From NCBI GenBank assembly GCA_942492635.1, contig CALOFP010000002.1, positions 682,001-746,000 on the forward strand: 64,000 nucleotides of DNA. The letters are read 5' to 3'. Origin of the DNA: CALOFP01 sp942492635 (lineage in GTDB: Bacteria; UBP6; UBA1177; CALOFP01). Made by a program: the position numbers and the translations under genes. Below, piece after piece: positions 54,821 to 63,906 of the stretch (its first letter is position 1; every line of letters begins with the position of its first letter). The notes below the pieces were generated by a model. That model had not been told where the DNA came from. It saw only the letters and a list, made by a program, of their open reading frames with translations, and made no database searches.

Positions 54821-54967
54821 CCACAGATGAACACAGATACATAAAGACTGGGAGCTATCAGTCATTGTTAAACAATACTGCTTTATTGCATAATCTTAAC
54901 TTGTGTTACTGGAGCATGCATCAGTGAAAAAATAATCTTCATCTGTGTCCATCTGTGTGTATCTGTG
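54821..54967. repeat. Inverted CCACAGATGAACACAGATA-type repeat
   Basis: The left side (CCACAGATGAACACAGATAC) is mirrored at 54941-54967 (ATCTGTGTCCATCTGTGTG plus TATCTGTGG) as an imperfect inverted repeat. Similar words appear at 57888 (GTATCTGTGGACGA) and in the 48.4-49 kb tandem repeat. Likely a dispersed low-complexity repeat. Confidence 0.6.
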
Positions 54968-55003
54968 GACGAAAAGAATTGATTCTGGAATTATTGATCT
55001 TTT

Positions 55004-57565
55004 CTATTCGGCAGCTCTGTAGCTTTCAACCCATTCGGGAAGACCCTTGGAGTGTTTGTCTTTCAGGATTTCTCCGCGCCACTTTTCGTCTGTAAGACGA
55101 TCGTTCATGGGATGGGCGAATTCACGGTAGCTGAATACCGGACCAATTGAAGCTCCAAGTGATCCGTCATTCATTCTTCTCACGACTATCATGAGATCGA
55201 TGTTTCCGGTTCCCACTTCCAGAACTTTCATGATATCCGGGGCTGTGTGGACATCGGCGATTAGTCTGACATCAAAAGGATCGTTTATGTCACTATATTC
55301 GATAGATGTCTCCTCGATGCAGTCAACTCCCTCGCATTCGCCTGTTGTCACTGAGACCACCTCTGCAAGGTTTTCTATCAGGCGATTGAAGGTTGATCCA
55401 ATATCTTTGATGTATTCCAGGTCATAGTAACTGAGATCGGTTCCGGTTAGTTCCTTTTCGGTTATTTCGTAGAGCTGGTTCATAACAGATTTTGCCGAGG
55501 AGAGAGAGTCAATTATACTTTCATCAGCGATTTCCAGTTTTTCAAGACCGGTTATCATCATCTCTGTAATGTTGGCCACCCTCTGGTAGAACTCGGGAAG
55601 CGGTTCGACATAACCGTAAAATTTAGATTCCATAGCAAGCATATCCCCATCATCTCCGCCGTAGGCTTCCGTGTAGCTCTGTTTTACATAGAGAATTGTG
55701 TCATGCCTCAACTCCGACCATGATGAAAGCGCGCTGTTTAATGTGAGATTCCTCCATGCGTCTGTCTGCATATATACAGGCCAACCTGTACCGTAATCCT
55801 TTATAAGAGGCTGCAGCATGTAGAGCCATCCCCAGTACGCGCTCTGAGAGTAATCCTTGATTGTATACTCGGAAAACTCCTTTTTAACTCTCTTGTGAGT
55901 TTTTTCGAGGAATACGTACTTGTAATCTCTCTCTTTCTGAATCTTTTCTGCCGTATTGCTCCCCATTGCCGTCATAATATCCAAACCGGATGGAAGTTGG
56001 CGACAGAATTCGGATAAATCAAGTATATTTGCGGCTCTGCAGGCGCAGTACATCTCAAGGTTTCCGAAATCCATCGGATCCTTCTTCGAAACACCTTTAC
56101 ATGTTCCCGAAGCTGCCGGAACCGCTATTTTTTCTGCTTCAGCCAGGATTTCGTTTCTCTTCTCATGAGCAGCCCAGATTCCAGCATTGTCGCCCACAAC
56201 CGTACCGAGAACGTAGCTGTCGGGAGCGAATCTCTGGCCCATAAAACGCAATCCCTTGGTTTCATTTCTGGTTTCAAGAAGCGCATTCTTGAATCCTCCG
56301 AGAATCCCGGGATCCCTCAGTTCATCAATCTTGTTGGCAAGTTTCAGGATATTTGCCGGGTCGGCAAGATTCGTGATTTTCCCCTTTTCTCCAAAGAGGG
56401 ATGTGAATGCCTTATCGTATTCATCCGGAAGAAGGTCATCGGAATTTCCTGCAAAAAAGGATGAAACTCTGTAAATTCTGTTCCAAACGTCGATTGCCTT
56501 TCTTCCGTCTTTGAGTTCGGCTGATTTCAGCGTATTTACAAGCATGAGTGCCGCAGAAGTGGGACGATCTTTTTTCATCAAAAATGTCATTCTGCCCATG
56601 TAGATCATCGCCTTGAAAAACTTTTTGAGATCCTCAGTCTGAGTGTAGTGACCTCTCGGAACGTACTGGGTGAAATCCTCACAGTAGCACTCCTCGTCCC
56701 TTTTAAGATTTTTCCACTCCTCAGCCTCCGGGATTCCCTCACACATTTCACTTGCATCGTATTTTTTCAGGAGCGGACAGTTTTTCGTAAATACGGCACT
56801 TGGAAATATGGCCTCGTGTTTTTCCATCATCTCAAGTTCCTTTTCCACAACCTCTTTGATTTCGGGTTCCGGTGTGAAAGAGGGATCCAGGATTTTTCCG
56901 ATAGTGGAAAGATAGGTGAGCTGAAGTTTGATGGAATCCTGCATCTTCTTATCTTCAAAACTGATGGCATATCGCTTGGTGTGATGAATCATCGATTTTG
57001 TCATTGACTCGAGATCCGGAATGAAATACTTGATCTCGATGAATTTCAGAATCTGCTCAAAGTAGATGTGGTAGAGATGCATGACTGAGTCGGCTGTAAC
57101 GTAGGTCGGGATTACATCTTCACCATCGGAACCGGTTTCAACTTCAAAGCTTTTGTAGACATCGGTGAAGCGCTTTTGATCTGAAGGAACAACCACAAAA
57201 CCGTTTGAAAGCAGCTTTGTTTTCGCATTTTCAGAGAGATTGATTCCCGCCTTATCCAGAACATCGCGCTGGAGGTTGAGTATTTCATCCAAATTTGCGA
57301 TTGGAAGAGTGTATGTTTCCATTTTCGGCTTGAACGGTGTTGTCTCCTTCATCTCAATGCCGAGGCCGGGAACAGACCTTGTATCGATTTTTCTTGAATC
57401 GTACGCATCACCGATCGGTGTTTTCGGGTTATCCTCCTTCTGGCCGGGATCAGTATCCGCAACTAAACCGGAATCGTTTTCCGGTTTTTCGCTGTTTCCC
57501 TCTTCACCGCAAGAAACGAGAAAGAGGAAGATTAGAAAAACTGGCAAAAAATGTTTTAATTTCAT
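55004..57565 (-). CDS. DUF3160 lipoprotein
   Basis: 853 aa from ATG 57563-57565; the SD GAGG lies six bases upstream, and the ATG 12 bp further upstream lacks one. Lipobox LVSC (+2 Gly), a short acidic linker (GEEGNSEKPENDSGLVADTD). The large remaining part has DUF3160 features: YVTADSVMHLYHIYFEQILKF, FFKAMIYMGRMTFLM, then the C-terminal ELRHDTILYVKQSY and SYREFAHPMNDRLTDEKW. Family members are secreted or lipidated proteins of unknown function, many from deltaproteobacteria and related phyla. Probably an outer-membrane-anchored periplasmic or surface protein. Confidence 0.85.
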   Translation of the reverse strand: MKLKHFLPVFLIFLFLVSCGEEGNSEKPENDSGLVADTDPGQKEDNPKTPIGDAYDSRKIDTRSVPGLGIEMKETTPFKPKMETYTLPIANLDEILNLQRDVLDKAGINLSENAKTKLLSNGFVVVPSDQKRFTDVYKSFEVETGSDGEDVIPTYVTADSVMHLYHIYFEQILKFIEIKYFIPDLESMTKSMIHHTKRYAISFEDKKMQDSIKLQLTYLSTIGKILDPSFTPEPEIKEVVEKELEMMEKHEAIFPSAVFTKNCPLLKKYDASEMCEGIPEAEEWKNLKRDEECYCEDFTQYVPRGHYTQTEDLKKFFKAMIYMGRMTFLMKKDRPTSAALMLVNTLKSAELKDGRKAIDVWNRIYRVSSFFAGNSDDLLPDEYDKAFTSLFGEKGKITNLADPANILKLANKIDELRDPGILGGFKNALLETRNETKGLRFMGQRFAPDSYVLGTVVGDNAGIWAAHEKRNEILAEAEKIAVPAASGTCKGVSKKDPMDFGNLEMYCACRAANILDLSEFCRQLPSGLDIMTAMGSNTAEKIQKERDYKYVFLEKTHKRVKKEFSEYTIKDYSQSAYWGWLYMLQPLIKDYGTGWPVYMQTDAWRNLTLNSALSSWSELRHDTILYVKQSYTEAYGGDDGDMLAMESKFYGYVEPLPEFYQRVANITEMMITGLEKLEIADESIIDSLSSAKSVMNQLYEITEKELTGTDLSYYDLEYIKDIGSTFNRLIENLAEVVSVTTGECEGVDCIEETSIEYSDINDPFDVRLIADVHTAPDIMKVLEVGTGNIDLMIVVRRMNDGSLGASIGPVFSYREFAHPMNDRLTDEKWRGEILKDKHSKGLPEWVESYRAAE

Positions 57566-57577
57566 TTTATTCCTCAT

Positions 57578-57910
57578 AGGAAATTACAAAGTTCAAATCT
57601 TTGGTAGTAAAAAACAATAGAATTTATTAAAAAATAAAACATTTTTTTAGAAAAAGATAAAATTGTAGATACTTAGTAAATAGTGTGCGAAAAATATTTG
57701 GAATGTTATTTTTTCTATGAAGCTATTCCGTTAAAAGTAACTCATAAATTTCCCTTCACAGACTTAAGGATGGAATCAATTAACTTCCCATGTCTTCTTT
57801 TGCAAAGATGGGGAAAAAGTCATTTGTCTTTAAGAACCTATCTCTATTGAATACTATTAATCCGTGTTAACCAAGCGTGTATCTGTGGACGATAAATCTA
57901 AGTTTCCTAT
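57578..57910. other. Intergenic region, nothing recognised
   Basis: 333 bp, AT-rich, between two minus-strand genes. A short GTATCTGTGGACGA fragment near 57881-57894 matches the dispersed repeat at 54941-54970. No gene seen. Confidence 0.4.
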
Positions 57911-58240
57911 CTAAGTGGCGATGTTTTTTCGCAGATGTCGTTCCCTCATAAAAAGAAAAAGTGGAAAACCAACGGAAAATCCCACAAGTATGGTCACGAT
58001 AATCGGAATCCAGTATTTTCTTAGTTTGATTCTCTCCCCTTCGGTGAAGGTGAAGAATACAAAGACGAGCGCCGAAAGTGTAAGGTCCATGGCGACGAAT
58101 GCCGATGCCCGGTTATCGAAAACCCGGCTGATGAAAAGGTTCATGTCCATGCCGTTTTCAAAAACAAAGGGAATGAACTGGCTGTAGGGAAGCACGATTC
58201 CAAGAAGAATGAAAAGAAGGTAAAGGTTCTGAAGCTTCAT
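57911..58240 (-). CDS. DUF2834 membrane protein
   Basis: 109 aa, with three predicted transmembrane helices (LYLLFILLGIVLPYSQFIPF; VAMDLTLSALVFVFFTF; WIPIIVTILVGFSVGFPLFL). The N-terminal helix, GMDMNLFISRVFDNRASAFV and the loop before the third helix match DUF2834. Function unknown. It stands alone. Confidence 0.8.
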   Translation of the reverse strand: MKLQNLYLLFILLGIVLPYSQFIPFVFENGMDMNLFISRVFDNRASAFVAMDLTLSALVFVFFTFTEGERIKLRKYWIPIIVTILVGFSVGFPLFLFMRERHLRKNIAT

Positions 58241-58446
58241 TATTCTCTCCGATAATTTTCTGTGAATATCAAATTCTATTGTAGAGATACAGAGTGCAGA
58301 GTCTCAAGTATTTTATTGAATTAAAATGTGTATCGTGCATGGCGAATTACATCTACCTTTCGCCTCATTTTTAATTGAAGGTATGATTACTGCTTTGAAT
58401 ATTGTTGAAAATAATGTTGATTTCTTATCGAGTGCCGGGACAATGC

Positions 58447-58452
58447 TATACT
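58447..58452 (+). promoter_or_regulatory. Possible -10 element for the two-component operon
   Basis: TATACT, 6 of 6 to the strong -10 pattern except the fifth base, 54 bp upstream of the response-regulator ATG. The only -35 candidate at good spacing (TTATCG) is poor, so this is tentative. Confidence 0.35.
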
Positions 58453-58506
58453 AAAGAGAGAAAATTATTCTTGTGGTACGGGAATACGGTAAAAAGGAGC
58501 GGTTTT

Positions 58507-59859
58507 ATGGAAAAAAGGATCCTTCTCGTTGATGACGATGCGAGTTTCAGGGAGGTTATGCGGTTTAATCTTGAGGATGAAGGGTTTACCGTTTTTTCGG
58601 CTGAGAACGGTGAGGAGGGTCTTCTCAAATTCCAGCAGCTTGGAATAGATCTGATCGTCACCGATCTCAAGATGCCCAGGATGGACGGTCTGGAATTTAT
58701 GAAACGGGTAAAGGAGGGGCGTCCCGAAGTTCTCTTTATCGTCATTACAGCATTCGGTGATGTGGAGAGTGCCGTAGGCTCCATGAAGGCGGGAGCTTTT
58801 GATTTTATTCCCAAACCCTGCGATCGGGATCACTTCAAGCATGTTGTGAAAAAGGCTTGGGATCACATTTCCCTTAAGAGTGAGGTGCGGCGGTTGAATC
58901 GCTCCATCCAGGGGTTCGACAAGGAACTACTTTTTGTTTCAAAGGAGATGAGGAGGGTGGATGAACTCATCCAAAGGGTCTGTAAAAGCGATGCGACAGT
59001 TCTTGTGAGCGGTGAGAGCGGCACGGGAAAGGAGCTTGTGGCCAGGGAAATTCACAAGAGAGGGAAAAGGAGCGATGGTCCGTTTGTAGTCATAAACTGC
59101 GCGGCAATTCCGAGGGAACTTATGGAGAGTGAACTTTTCGGTCATCGGAAAGGTGCGTTTACCGGGGCGGTTTCGGAAAGGAAGGGTAAGTTTGAAATGG
59201 CCGACGGAGGTACTCTGTTTCTGGACGAAATCGGTGAGCTTCCCATCGAACTTCAGCCGAGACTCCTCCGTGCGCTTCAGGAAAAGAGTATCGATCCTGT
59301 CGGCGGCGGAGATCCGGTTCCCGTGGATGTCCGGGTTATTGCGGCGACCAACCGAGATCTTCCCGAGGATGTCAGGGAGGGAAACTTTAGGGAGGATCTT
59401 TATTTCCGGATAAATGTTTTTCCCATAAAAATTCCACCTCTTCGGGAGAGACGTGAGGACATTCTCCATCTTGCCGAATTTTTTTTAAGGAAGTACGGTT
59501 TGGGTAAAGGTTACAGATTGTCCGAAGGTGCTGAAAAACAGTTTGTCAAGTACGAATGGAAGGGAAATGTGAGGGAGCTGGAAAATATCTGCCAGCGGCT
59601 GGTTCTCCTTTCAGACGGCGATGAGATTTCAGAAAACCTTGTTGCCGAATCGGGTCTGGAGAGGTCATGTTCAATTCTCGATCCCAAGAGAATGATTCTG
59701 CCTCCGGATGGTCTGGATCTTGTGGATTTTGAAAAGAGAATTATTGAGGAGGCTCTTCGAATGAACGATTTCAACCGTACGAAAACAGCATCCTACCTTT
59801 GCATTCCCCGCCACGTTCTCCTATACAGAATTGAAAAATATGAAATAGAAGGGAGATAG
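58507..59859 (+). CDS. NtrC-family sigma-54-dependent response regulator
   Basis: 450 aa from ATG 58507 with AAGGAGC upstream; the longer in-frame start lacks an SD and would put 35 residues before the receiver. Receiver domain with phosphoacceptor D53 (LIVTDLKMPRMDG). AAA+ domain with Walker A GESGTGKE, GAFTGA loop (HRKGAFTGAVSERKG) and Walker B-like GGTLFLDEIGEL. C-terminal Fis-type HTH (NRTKTASYLCIPRHVLLYRI). It should activate sigma-54 promoters; the -24/-12 site at 61371-61385 before the efflux operon is the obvious candidate. It is 2 bp before its cognate kinase. Confidence 0.92.
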   Translation: MEKRILLVDDDASFREVMRFNLEDEGFTVFSAENGEEGLLKFQQLGIDLIVTDLKMPRMDGLEFMKRVKEGRPEVLFIVITAFGDVESAVGSMKAGAFDFIPKPCDRDHFKHVVKKAWDHISLKSEVRRLNRSIQGFDKELLFVSKEMRRVDELIQRVCKSDATVLVSGESGTGKELVAREIHKRGKRSDGPFVVINCAAIPRELMESELFGHRKGAFTGAVSERKGKFEMADGGTLFLDEIGELPIELQPRLLRALQEKSIDPVGGGDPVPVDVRVIAATNRDLPEDVREGNFREDLYFRINVFPIKIPPLRERREDILHLAEFFLRKYGLGKGYRLSEGAEKQFVKYEWKGNVRELENICQRLVLLSDGDEISENLVAESGLERSCSILDPKRMILPPDGLDLVDFEKRIIEEALRMNDFNRTKTASYLCIPRHVLLYRIEKYEIEGR

Positions 59860-59861
59860 AT

Positions 59862-60971
59862 ATGGATGACAGGAGGATTTTTTCTCTGAGAAACATTTTT
59901 CTCGTATGGTTTCCCGTTGTTCTTTTCACGTTTCTTCACTACACCACGGCCTACTACCACCACTGGCTTCACGATATCCTTCGAAGACTCTACTACCTTC
60001 CCATTGTCTTTGCAGCATTTTCGTCGGGAAAGCGTGGTTCTCTCTCGGTTTCAGCGACAGTTTCCATAGTATATTTTCCCCACGCATTCATGTCTATCGT
60101 CAACAGGGATCCCGCAGGAAGCATCGACAAGGCACTTGAAATAGTGCTCTACAACGTCGTGGCGTTGATTACCGGATTTCTTGCTGACAGACTTCGGAGA
60201 GAGAGTGAAAAATACAGGTCGACTGCAGAAAATCTTGAAGAGAAGCTGGACGAGATCAAAAATCTGGAGGAGGAACTTGTCCGCAGCGAAAAGCTCAAGG
60301 CTCTCGGGGAGATGACTGCGGGAATCGCCCACGAGATCAAAAATCCCCTGGCTTCCATAAAGGGAGCCGCGGAGATTGTGGGAGATGAAATTTCAACGGA
60401 TTCACCTAAGAGGAAACTAGTCGATATCCAGAAAAGAGAGATCGACAGGCTGCAGAATCTTCTTGAACGATTCCTCACTTTCGCAAGGCCGAAACCGTTG
60501 GAGATGGAAAAATTGGATCTGAAAGATGTTGTTTCCTCCGCCATTGATATTTTCAGGACGGAAGATCATGCTGTCTCGGTGGATTTTCGCCACGATGGAA
60601 GCTATCCCGTGATGGGAAACAGAGAATCCCTCATGCAGATCGTGTTCAATCTCCTCCGAAATTCAGAGGAGGCAACCGATGGAGAGGGGTGTATCTGTAT
60701 TGAGCTTGAGAAATCCATCTTCCGGCGCAGGGAATCTGTTCTTTTTTCAGTAACCGACAGCGGCAGGGGAATTGAGCCGGAAGAGCTTGAAAAGGTTTTC
60801 AATCCCTTCTTTTCAAAAAAGGAAGAGGGAACAGGTCTCGGGCTTTCAATTGTCTCGAGAATAGTGGAGCAGCACAACGCTCATATTGAAGTTGAAAGTA
60901 AAGTCGGTAAAGGCACCCGCTTCAGCATCTACTTTCCTGAGTCTTCCCCCAAATTTGTGGGTAAAAAGTGA
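59862..60971 (+). CDS. Membrane sensor histidine kinase
   Basis: 369 aa. The N-terminal ~110 residues form about four membrane helices (NIFLVWFPVVLFTFLHYTTA ... VVALITGFLADRL), followed by a coiled-coil linker (SEKYRSTAENLEEKLDEIKN). HisKA box with phosphorylated His H157 (GEMTAGIAHEIKNPLASIKG). The ATPase domain has N box MQIVFNLLRNSEEATDGE, G1 VTDSGRGI and G2 KEEGTGLGLSIVSRIVEQH. No periplasmic sensor loop of size is present, so the signal may be detected in the membrane. Starts two bases after the response-regulator stop and should phosphorylate it. Confidence 0.92.
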   Translation: MDDRRIFSLRNIFLVWFPVVLFTFLHYTTAYYHHWLHDILRRLYYLPIVFAAFSSGKRGSLSVSATVSIVYFPHAFMSIVNRDPAGSIDKALEIVLYNVVALITGFLADRLRRESEKYRSTAENLEEKLDEIKNLEEELVRSEKLKALGEMTAGIAHEIKNPLASIKGAAEIVGDEISTDSPKRKLVDIQKREIDRLQNLLERFLTFARPKPLEMEKLDLKDVVSSAIDIFRTEDHAVSVDFRHDGSYPVMGNRESLMQIVFNLLRNSEEATDGEGCICIELEKSIFRRRESVLFSVTDSGRGIEPEELEKVFNPFFSKKEEGTGLGLSIVSRIVEQHNAHIEVESKVGKGTRFSIYFPESSPKFVGKK

Positions 60972-61088
60972 TTAATTTGTCATAAAATGATCATCTTAGG
61001 TTCTAAAAAGAGCGCAAAAACTATTGCGGATTTAATTCTCCCCAATCCGGGAGGGATGTAAGTATTGTAGGAAACAGACCAGACAAAA

Positions 61089-61120
61089 TTTCCGACACCC
61101 ATCCTGGGTAAAGTCGGAAA
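61089..61120. terminator. Long hairpin after the kinase gene
   Basis: The arms TTTCCGAC and GTCGGAAA, plus an inner ACCCA/TGGGT pair, form a stem-loop of ~13 bp with a small bulge. It has no proper T-run on the plus strand. It could terminate or protect the kinase transcript or be a binding site. Confidence 0.5.
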
Positions 61121-61370
61121 AATGCAACCGAACCCAATTTTAAAAGCTGTTTGGAGGTCGAAATCCCTAATGAATTTAGAATTTTGTTGAGTGAAAATCT
61201 AAAGGCGACCCACAAATTCTGGAGCGGAGGCATTTTCCGAAAGTGTAGAATATTCTCCAATTCTGTAGAAAACTCTCTTTTTCGCTCTATCTTTTTCGCG
61301 ATATCATTAACAGTTGTCAAAAACTATAAGATCAATAAATTCAAGTGGATATCTCTTTGTCGCTAATAAC

Positions 61371-61385
61371 GGCACCCCATTTGCT
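61371..61385 (+). promoter_or_regulatory. Sigma-54 (-24/-12) promoter before the efflux operon
   Basis: GGCACCCCATTTGCT. GG and GC are separated by exactly ten bases, as required; CAC follows the GG and TT precedes the GC (consensus TGGCAC-N5-TTGC). The first T of the consensus is C here. Predicted start site ~12 bp downstream, 61395 or so, ahead of the ATG at 61422. The adjacent NtrC-type regulator is the probable activator. Confidence 0.75.
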
Positions 61386-61421
61386 GTAAAATAAAGTAAG
61401 AGAATCTGTGCGGAGAGTGTA

Positions 61422-62663
61422 ATGAGGCGATTTTTTATAGTTTTTCTTTTCACCATCGGTCTGCTTTACGCCGCCGACGATCCCTTATCTCTTGCGGATG
61501 AGGCGGTTCGGAACAATCCTGAAATGGAGATGTTGGCCCGGCGGGTCAAATCAATCCAATCTGAGATCGATGGATCTTCTGTCTGGAAAGATCCCATGTT
61601 GATGTTGGAGTACTCCTCCATGCCTATTGAGAAGCCTTATCCCGGAAATCACGCGATGAGCGGAATTCAGGTAAAACTTCAACAGACATTTCCATTTCCC
61701 GGGAAAAACGATTCGAGGGAGGCTGTTTCAATACATAAAGAGAGGGTTGTGCTGGCCGAAATCGAGGAGTGGAAAAATATCCTCCGTTCAAAGGTTCGCG
61801 AGGCCTATTGGAGGCTGGCTGCTTCACGAATTTTTAAAGATCTCCTGAATAGACAGTTGGACCGTCTTAACGAACTGAAAGCCGCCGTTCGAGCAGGGGT
61901 TGAGAGCGGCCGAAATTCATCCTACTCCCTTATACGAATTGAAACGATGACGGAGAAGCTCCGGGAGGAGCTATACGGATTCGAATCAGAGGATAGAATT
62001 CTTACAGCGCAGATAAACAGTGCCAGAGGTGTGGAAATTGAAAGGGTGATTGAAACGCCTTCTGAAATTCCGAAGAATTCCGAAATTGCTGAAAGGAAAT
62101 CCCTTCTCAAAACAGCGTTGGAGCGGCGACCTCTTATTAAAGTGTGGCGGGAAAAGGCGGAGCTTGAAAGAGCTGCTGCGGAAAAAATCGAAAATGAGGG
62201 GCTTCCCGATATTACGGCTTGGGCGGGTTACCGTTTCAGGAAGGAATCGGGAATGGATGAAGGGGTCGATTTTATAACTTTGGGTATCAGCATACCGATT
62301 CCATTCGATTACACCGGAGGTGTGAATTCAAGGAAATCCGCACGGAAATACAGCGCTCTGGCTGCCGAAGGCCGAGTGAAATCCATTTCGAACGATATCG
62401 GTTTTTCCCTTGAAAAGGCCCTGGCTACCTTGGAAAGATTCATGAAAAGAATAGAGAAATATAGGAATGTTATCATTCCCGGCGCTGAAAGAGAACTGAA
62501 AAGTGCTATCGCGCTCTATGTTTCAGGCGGAGCCGGTTTCGAACCGCTCTATCAGAGCCAGATCAATCTCATAATGCTGGAAAGGCAGCTCGTTATGGCG
62601 GAACTCAAGATAAAAATAGAGAGAATAAAAATAGATATGATTACAGGGGGAATTGAAAAATGA
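61422..62663 (+). CDS. TolC-family outer-membrane efflux protein (CusC/CzcC-like)
   Basis: 413 aa with an N-terminal signal (FFIVFLFTIGLLYA). The repeated alpha-helical coiled coils of TolC proteins are evident (LADEAVRNNPEMEMLARRVK; VREAYWRLAASRIFKDLLNR; ALAEGRVKSISNDIGFSLEK-like heptads). The first-helix motif NPEMEMLARRVKSIQSEIDG and the PFPGKNDSREAV segment fit CusC/CzcC. It forms the outer-membrane exit duct of a tripartite metal efflux pump. It overlaps the adaptor gene by four bases (ATGA). It is the first gene downstream of the sigma-54 promoter. Confidence 0.9.
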   Translation: MRRFFIVFLFTIGLLYAADDPLSLADEAVRNNPEMEMLARRVKSIQSEIDGSSVWKDPMLMLEYSSMPIEKPYPGNHAMSGIQVKLQQTFPFPGKNDSREAVSIHKERVVLAEIEEWKNILRSKVREAYWRLAASRIFKDLLNRQLDRLNELKAAVRAGVESGRNSSYSLIRIETMTEKLREELYGFESEDRILTAQINSARGVEIERVIETPSEIPKNSEIAERKSLLKTALERRPLIKVWREKAELERAAAEKIENEGLPDITAWAGYRFRKESGMDEGVDFITLGISIPIPFDYTGGVNSRKSARKYSALAAEGRVKSISNDIGFSLEKALATLERFMKRIEKYRNVIIPGAERELKSAIALYVSGGAGFEPLYQSQINLIMLERQLVMAELKIKIERIKIDMITGGIEK

Positions 62664-63877
62664 AAGCTTTTCTGACGGGATTTACACTGTTGCTGCTGTT
62701 TTTTTCTCCCGTGTTTTTCCATCTCCACGGAGAGGAAAATGGGCACGATCATAAAAACGAGCAGTCGAATCTCTACACATGCCCGATGCATCCGCAGATT
62801 GTACAGGAGGGGCCCGGAAGCTGTCCCATATGCGGGATGGATCTCGTTCCGGCCGAAAAAAAGACAAAAAAGGCGGGCTCCAAGGATGCGATAGTTATTG
62901 ATCCGGCTGTTGTGCAGAACATGGGGGTGAGGATTGACGCTGTAAAGAAGGGTAAACTTTTCAAAAACATCCGCACATACGGACGTGTTGAAACCGCGGA
63001 TAACAGGGTCAGTGTGGTTAACCTCCGCTTCGGAGGGTGGGTGGAGAAAATTCATGCGGATCGGATCGGGCAGCGGGTTTCGATGGGGCAGAAGCTGCTC
63101 GATATATATTCCCCCGAGATTTTTGCGGCGAAGAAGGAGTACCTGATGGCTCTGAAAAGTTACGGCTCCGACCATGGAATAACTTCCGCTTCTCGTGAGA
63201 AGTTGATTCTTCTCGGGATCGGTTCGAAAGAGATCTCGGAAATAGGGGATACAGAGAAAATCGATCCGATATTTACTGTCCGTTCTCCGTCATCCGGGGT
63301 CATTTACAGAAAAAGTGTTGTGGCGGGTTCACGAATTATGGCTGGAAAGGATCTTTATGAAATTCACGATCTCAGCCGTTTATGGGTCAAGGCGGAGGTT
63401 TACGATTTCGATGCCGGATGGTTGAAAAAGGGGATGCCGGTGAAGATAGATTTTACCGTTCCCGGAGTTGAAACTGTGGGAGGGGTTGTTTCCTACATCT
63501 ATCCCCACCTTAATCTCAAATCCAGAACAGTCACTGTGAGAATCGAAATTTCATCCTCGAAAGGGATGGTGAAACCGGGAATGATAGCGACGTTGAACCT
63601 GGTTGCAGAACGGGTTGAAACTCATGTTCTTGTTCCAAGCGAGGCTGTTCTGTACACGGGTGAGAAGACGGTTGTTTTTGTGGCTGAAGGCATTGGGAAG
63701 TATGCGGCAAGAGAGATTGATACGGGGTTTGTGGGAGACAACGGTTTTACGGAGGTTAAATCCGGACTTGAGGAAGGGGAAAATGTTGTCGTTTCCGGTC
63801 AGTTTCTTCTCGACAGTGAGAGTCAGCTGCGAGAGGCGATCGAAAAATTCCGACATAAAAAGCTGCATGGGCATTGA
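62660..63877 (+). CDS. RND periplasmic adaptor with heavy-metal-binding domain (CusB-like)
   Basis: 405 aa. Signal sequence, a His-rich stretch (HLHGEENGHDHKNE), and a heavy-metal-binding domain at ~39-64 (YTCPMHPQIVQEGPGSCPIC followed by GMDLVP). Then the membrane-fusion-protein body: barrel-sandwich (GGWVEKIHADRIGQRVSMGQ), helical hairpin, and beta-barrel (AKVEVYDFDAGWLKKGMPVK-like region). The YHS-like metal site suggests copper, silver or related heavy metals. It bridges the TolC partner upstream and the RND pump downstream. Confidence 0.93.
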   Translation: MKAFLTGFTLLLLFFSPVFFHLHGEENGHDHKNEQSNLYTCPMHPQIVQEGPGSCPICGMDLVPAEKKTKKAGSKDAIVIDPAVVQNMGVRIDAVKKGKLFKNIRTYGRVETADNRVSVVNLRFGGWVEKIHADRIGQRVSMGQKLLDIYSPEIFAAKKEYLMALKSYGSDHGITSASREKLILLGIGSKEISEIGDTEKIDPIFTVRSPSSGVIYRKSVVAGSRIMAGKDLYEIHDLSRLWVKAEVYDFDAGWLKKGMPVKIDFTVPGVETVGGVVSYIYPHLNLKSRTVTVRIEISSSKGMVKPGMIATLNLVAERVETHVLVPSEAVLYTGEKTVVFVAEGIGKYAAREIDTGFVGDNGFTEVKSGLEEGENVVVSGQFLLDSESQLREAIEKFRHKKLHGH

Positions 63878-63906
63878 GTCGAAGAAACGAGAAATGAGGT
63901 AACGCA

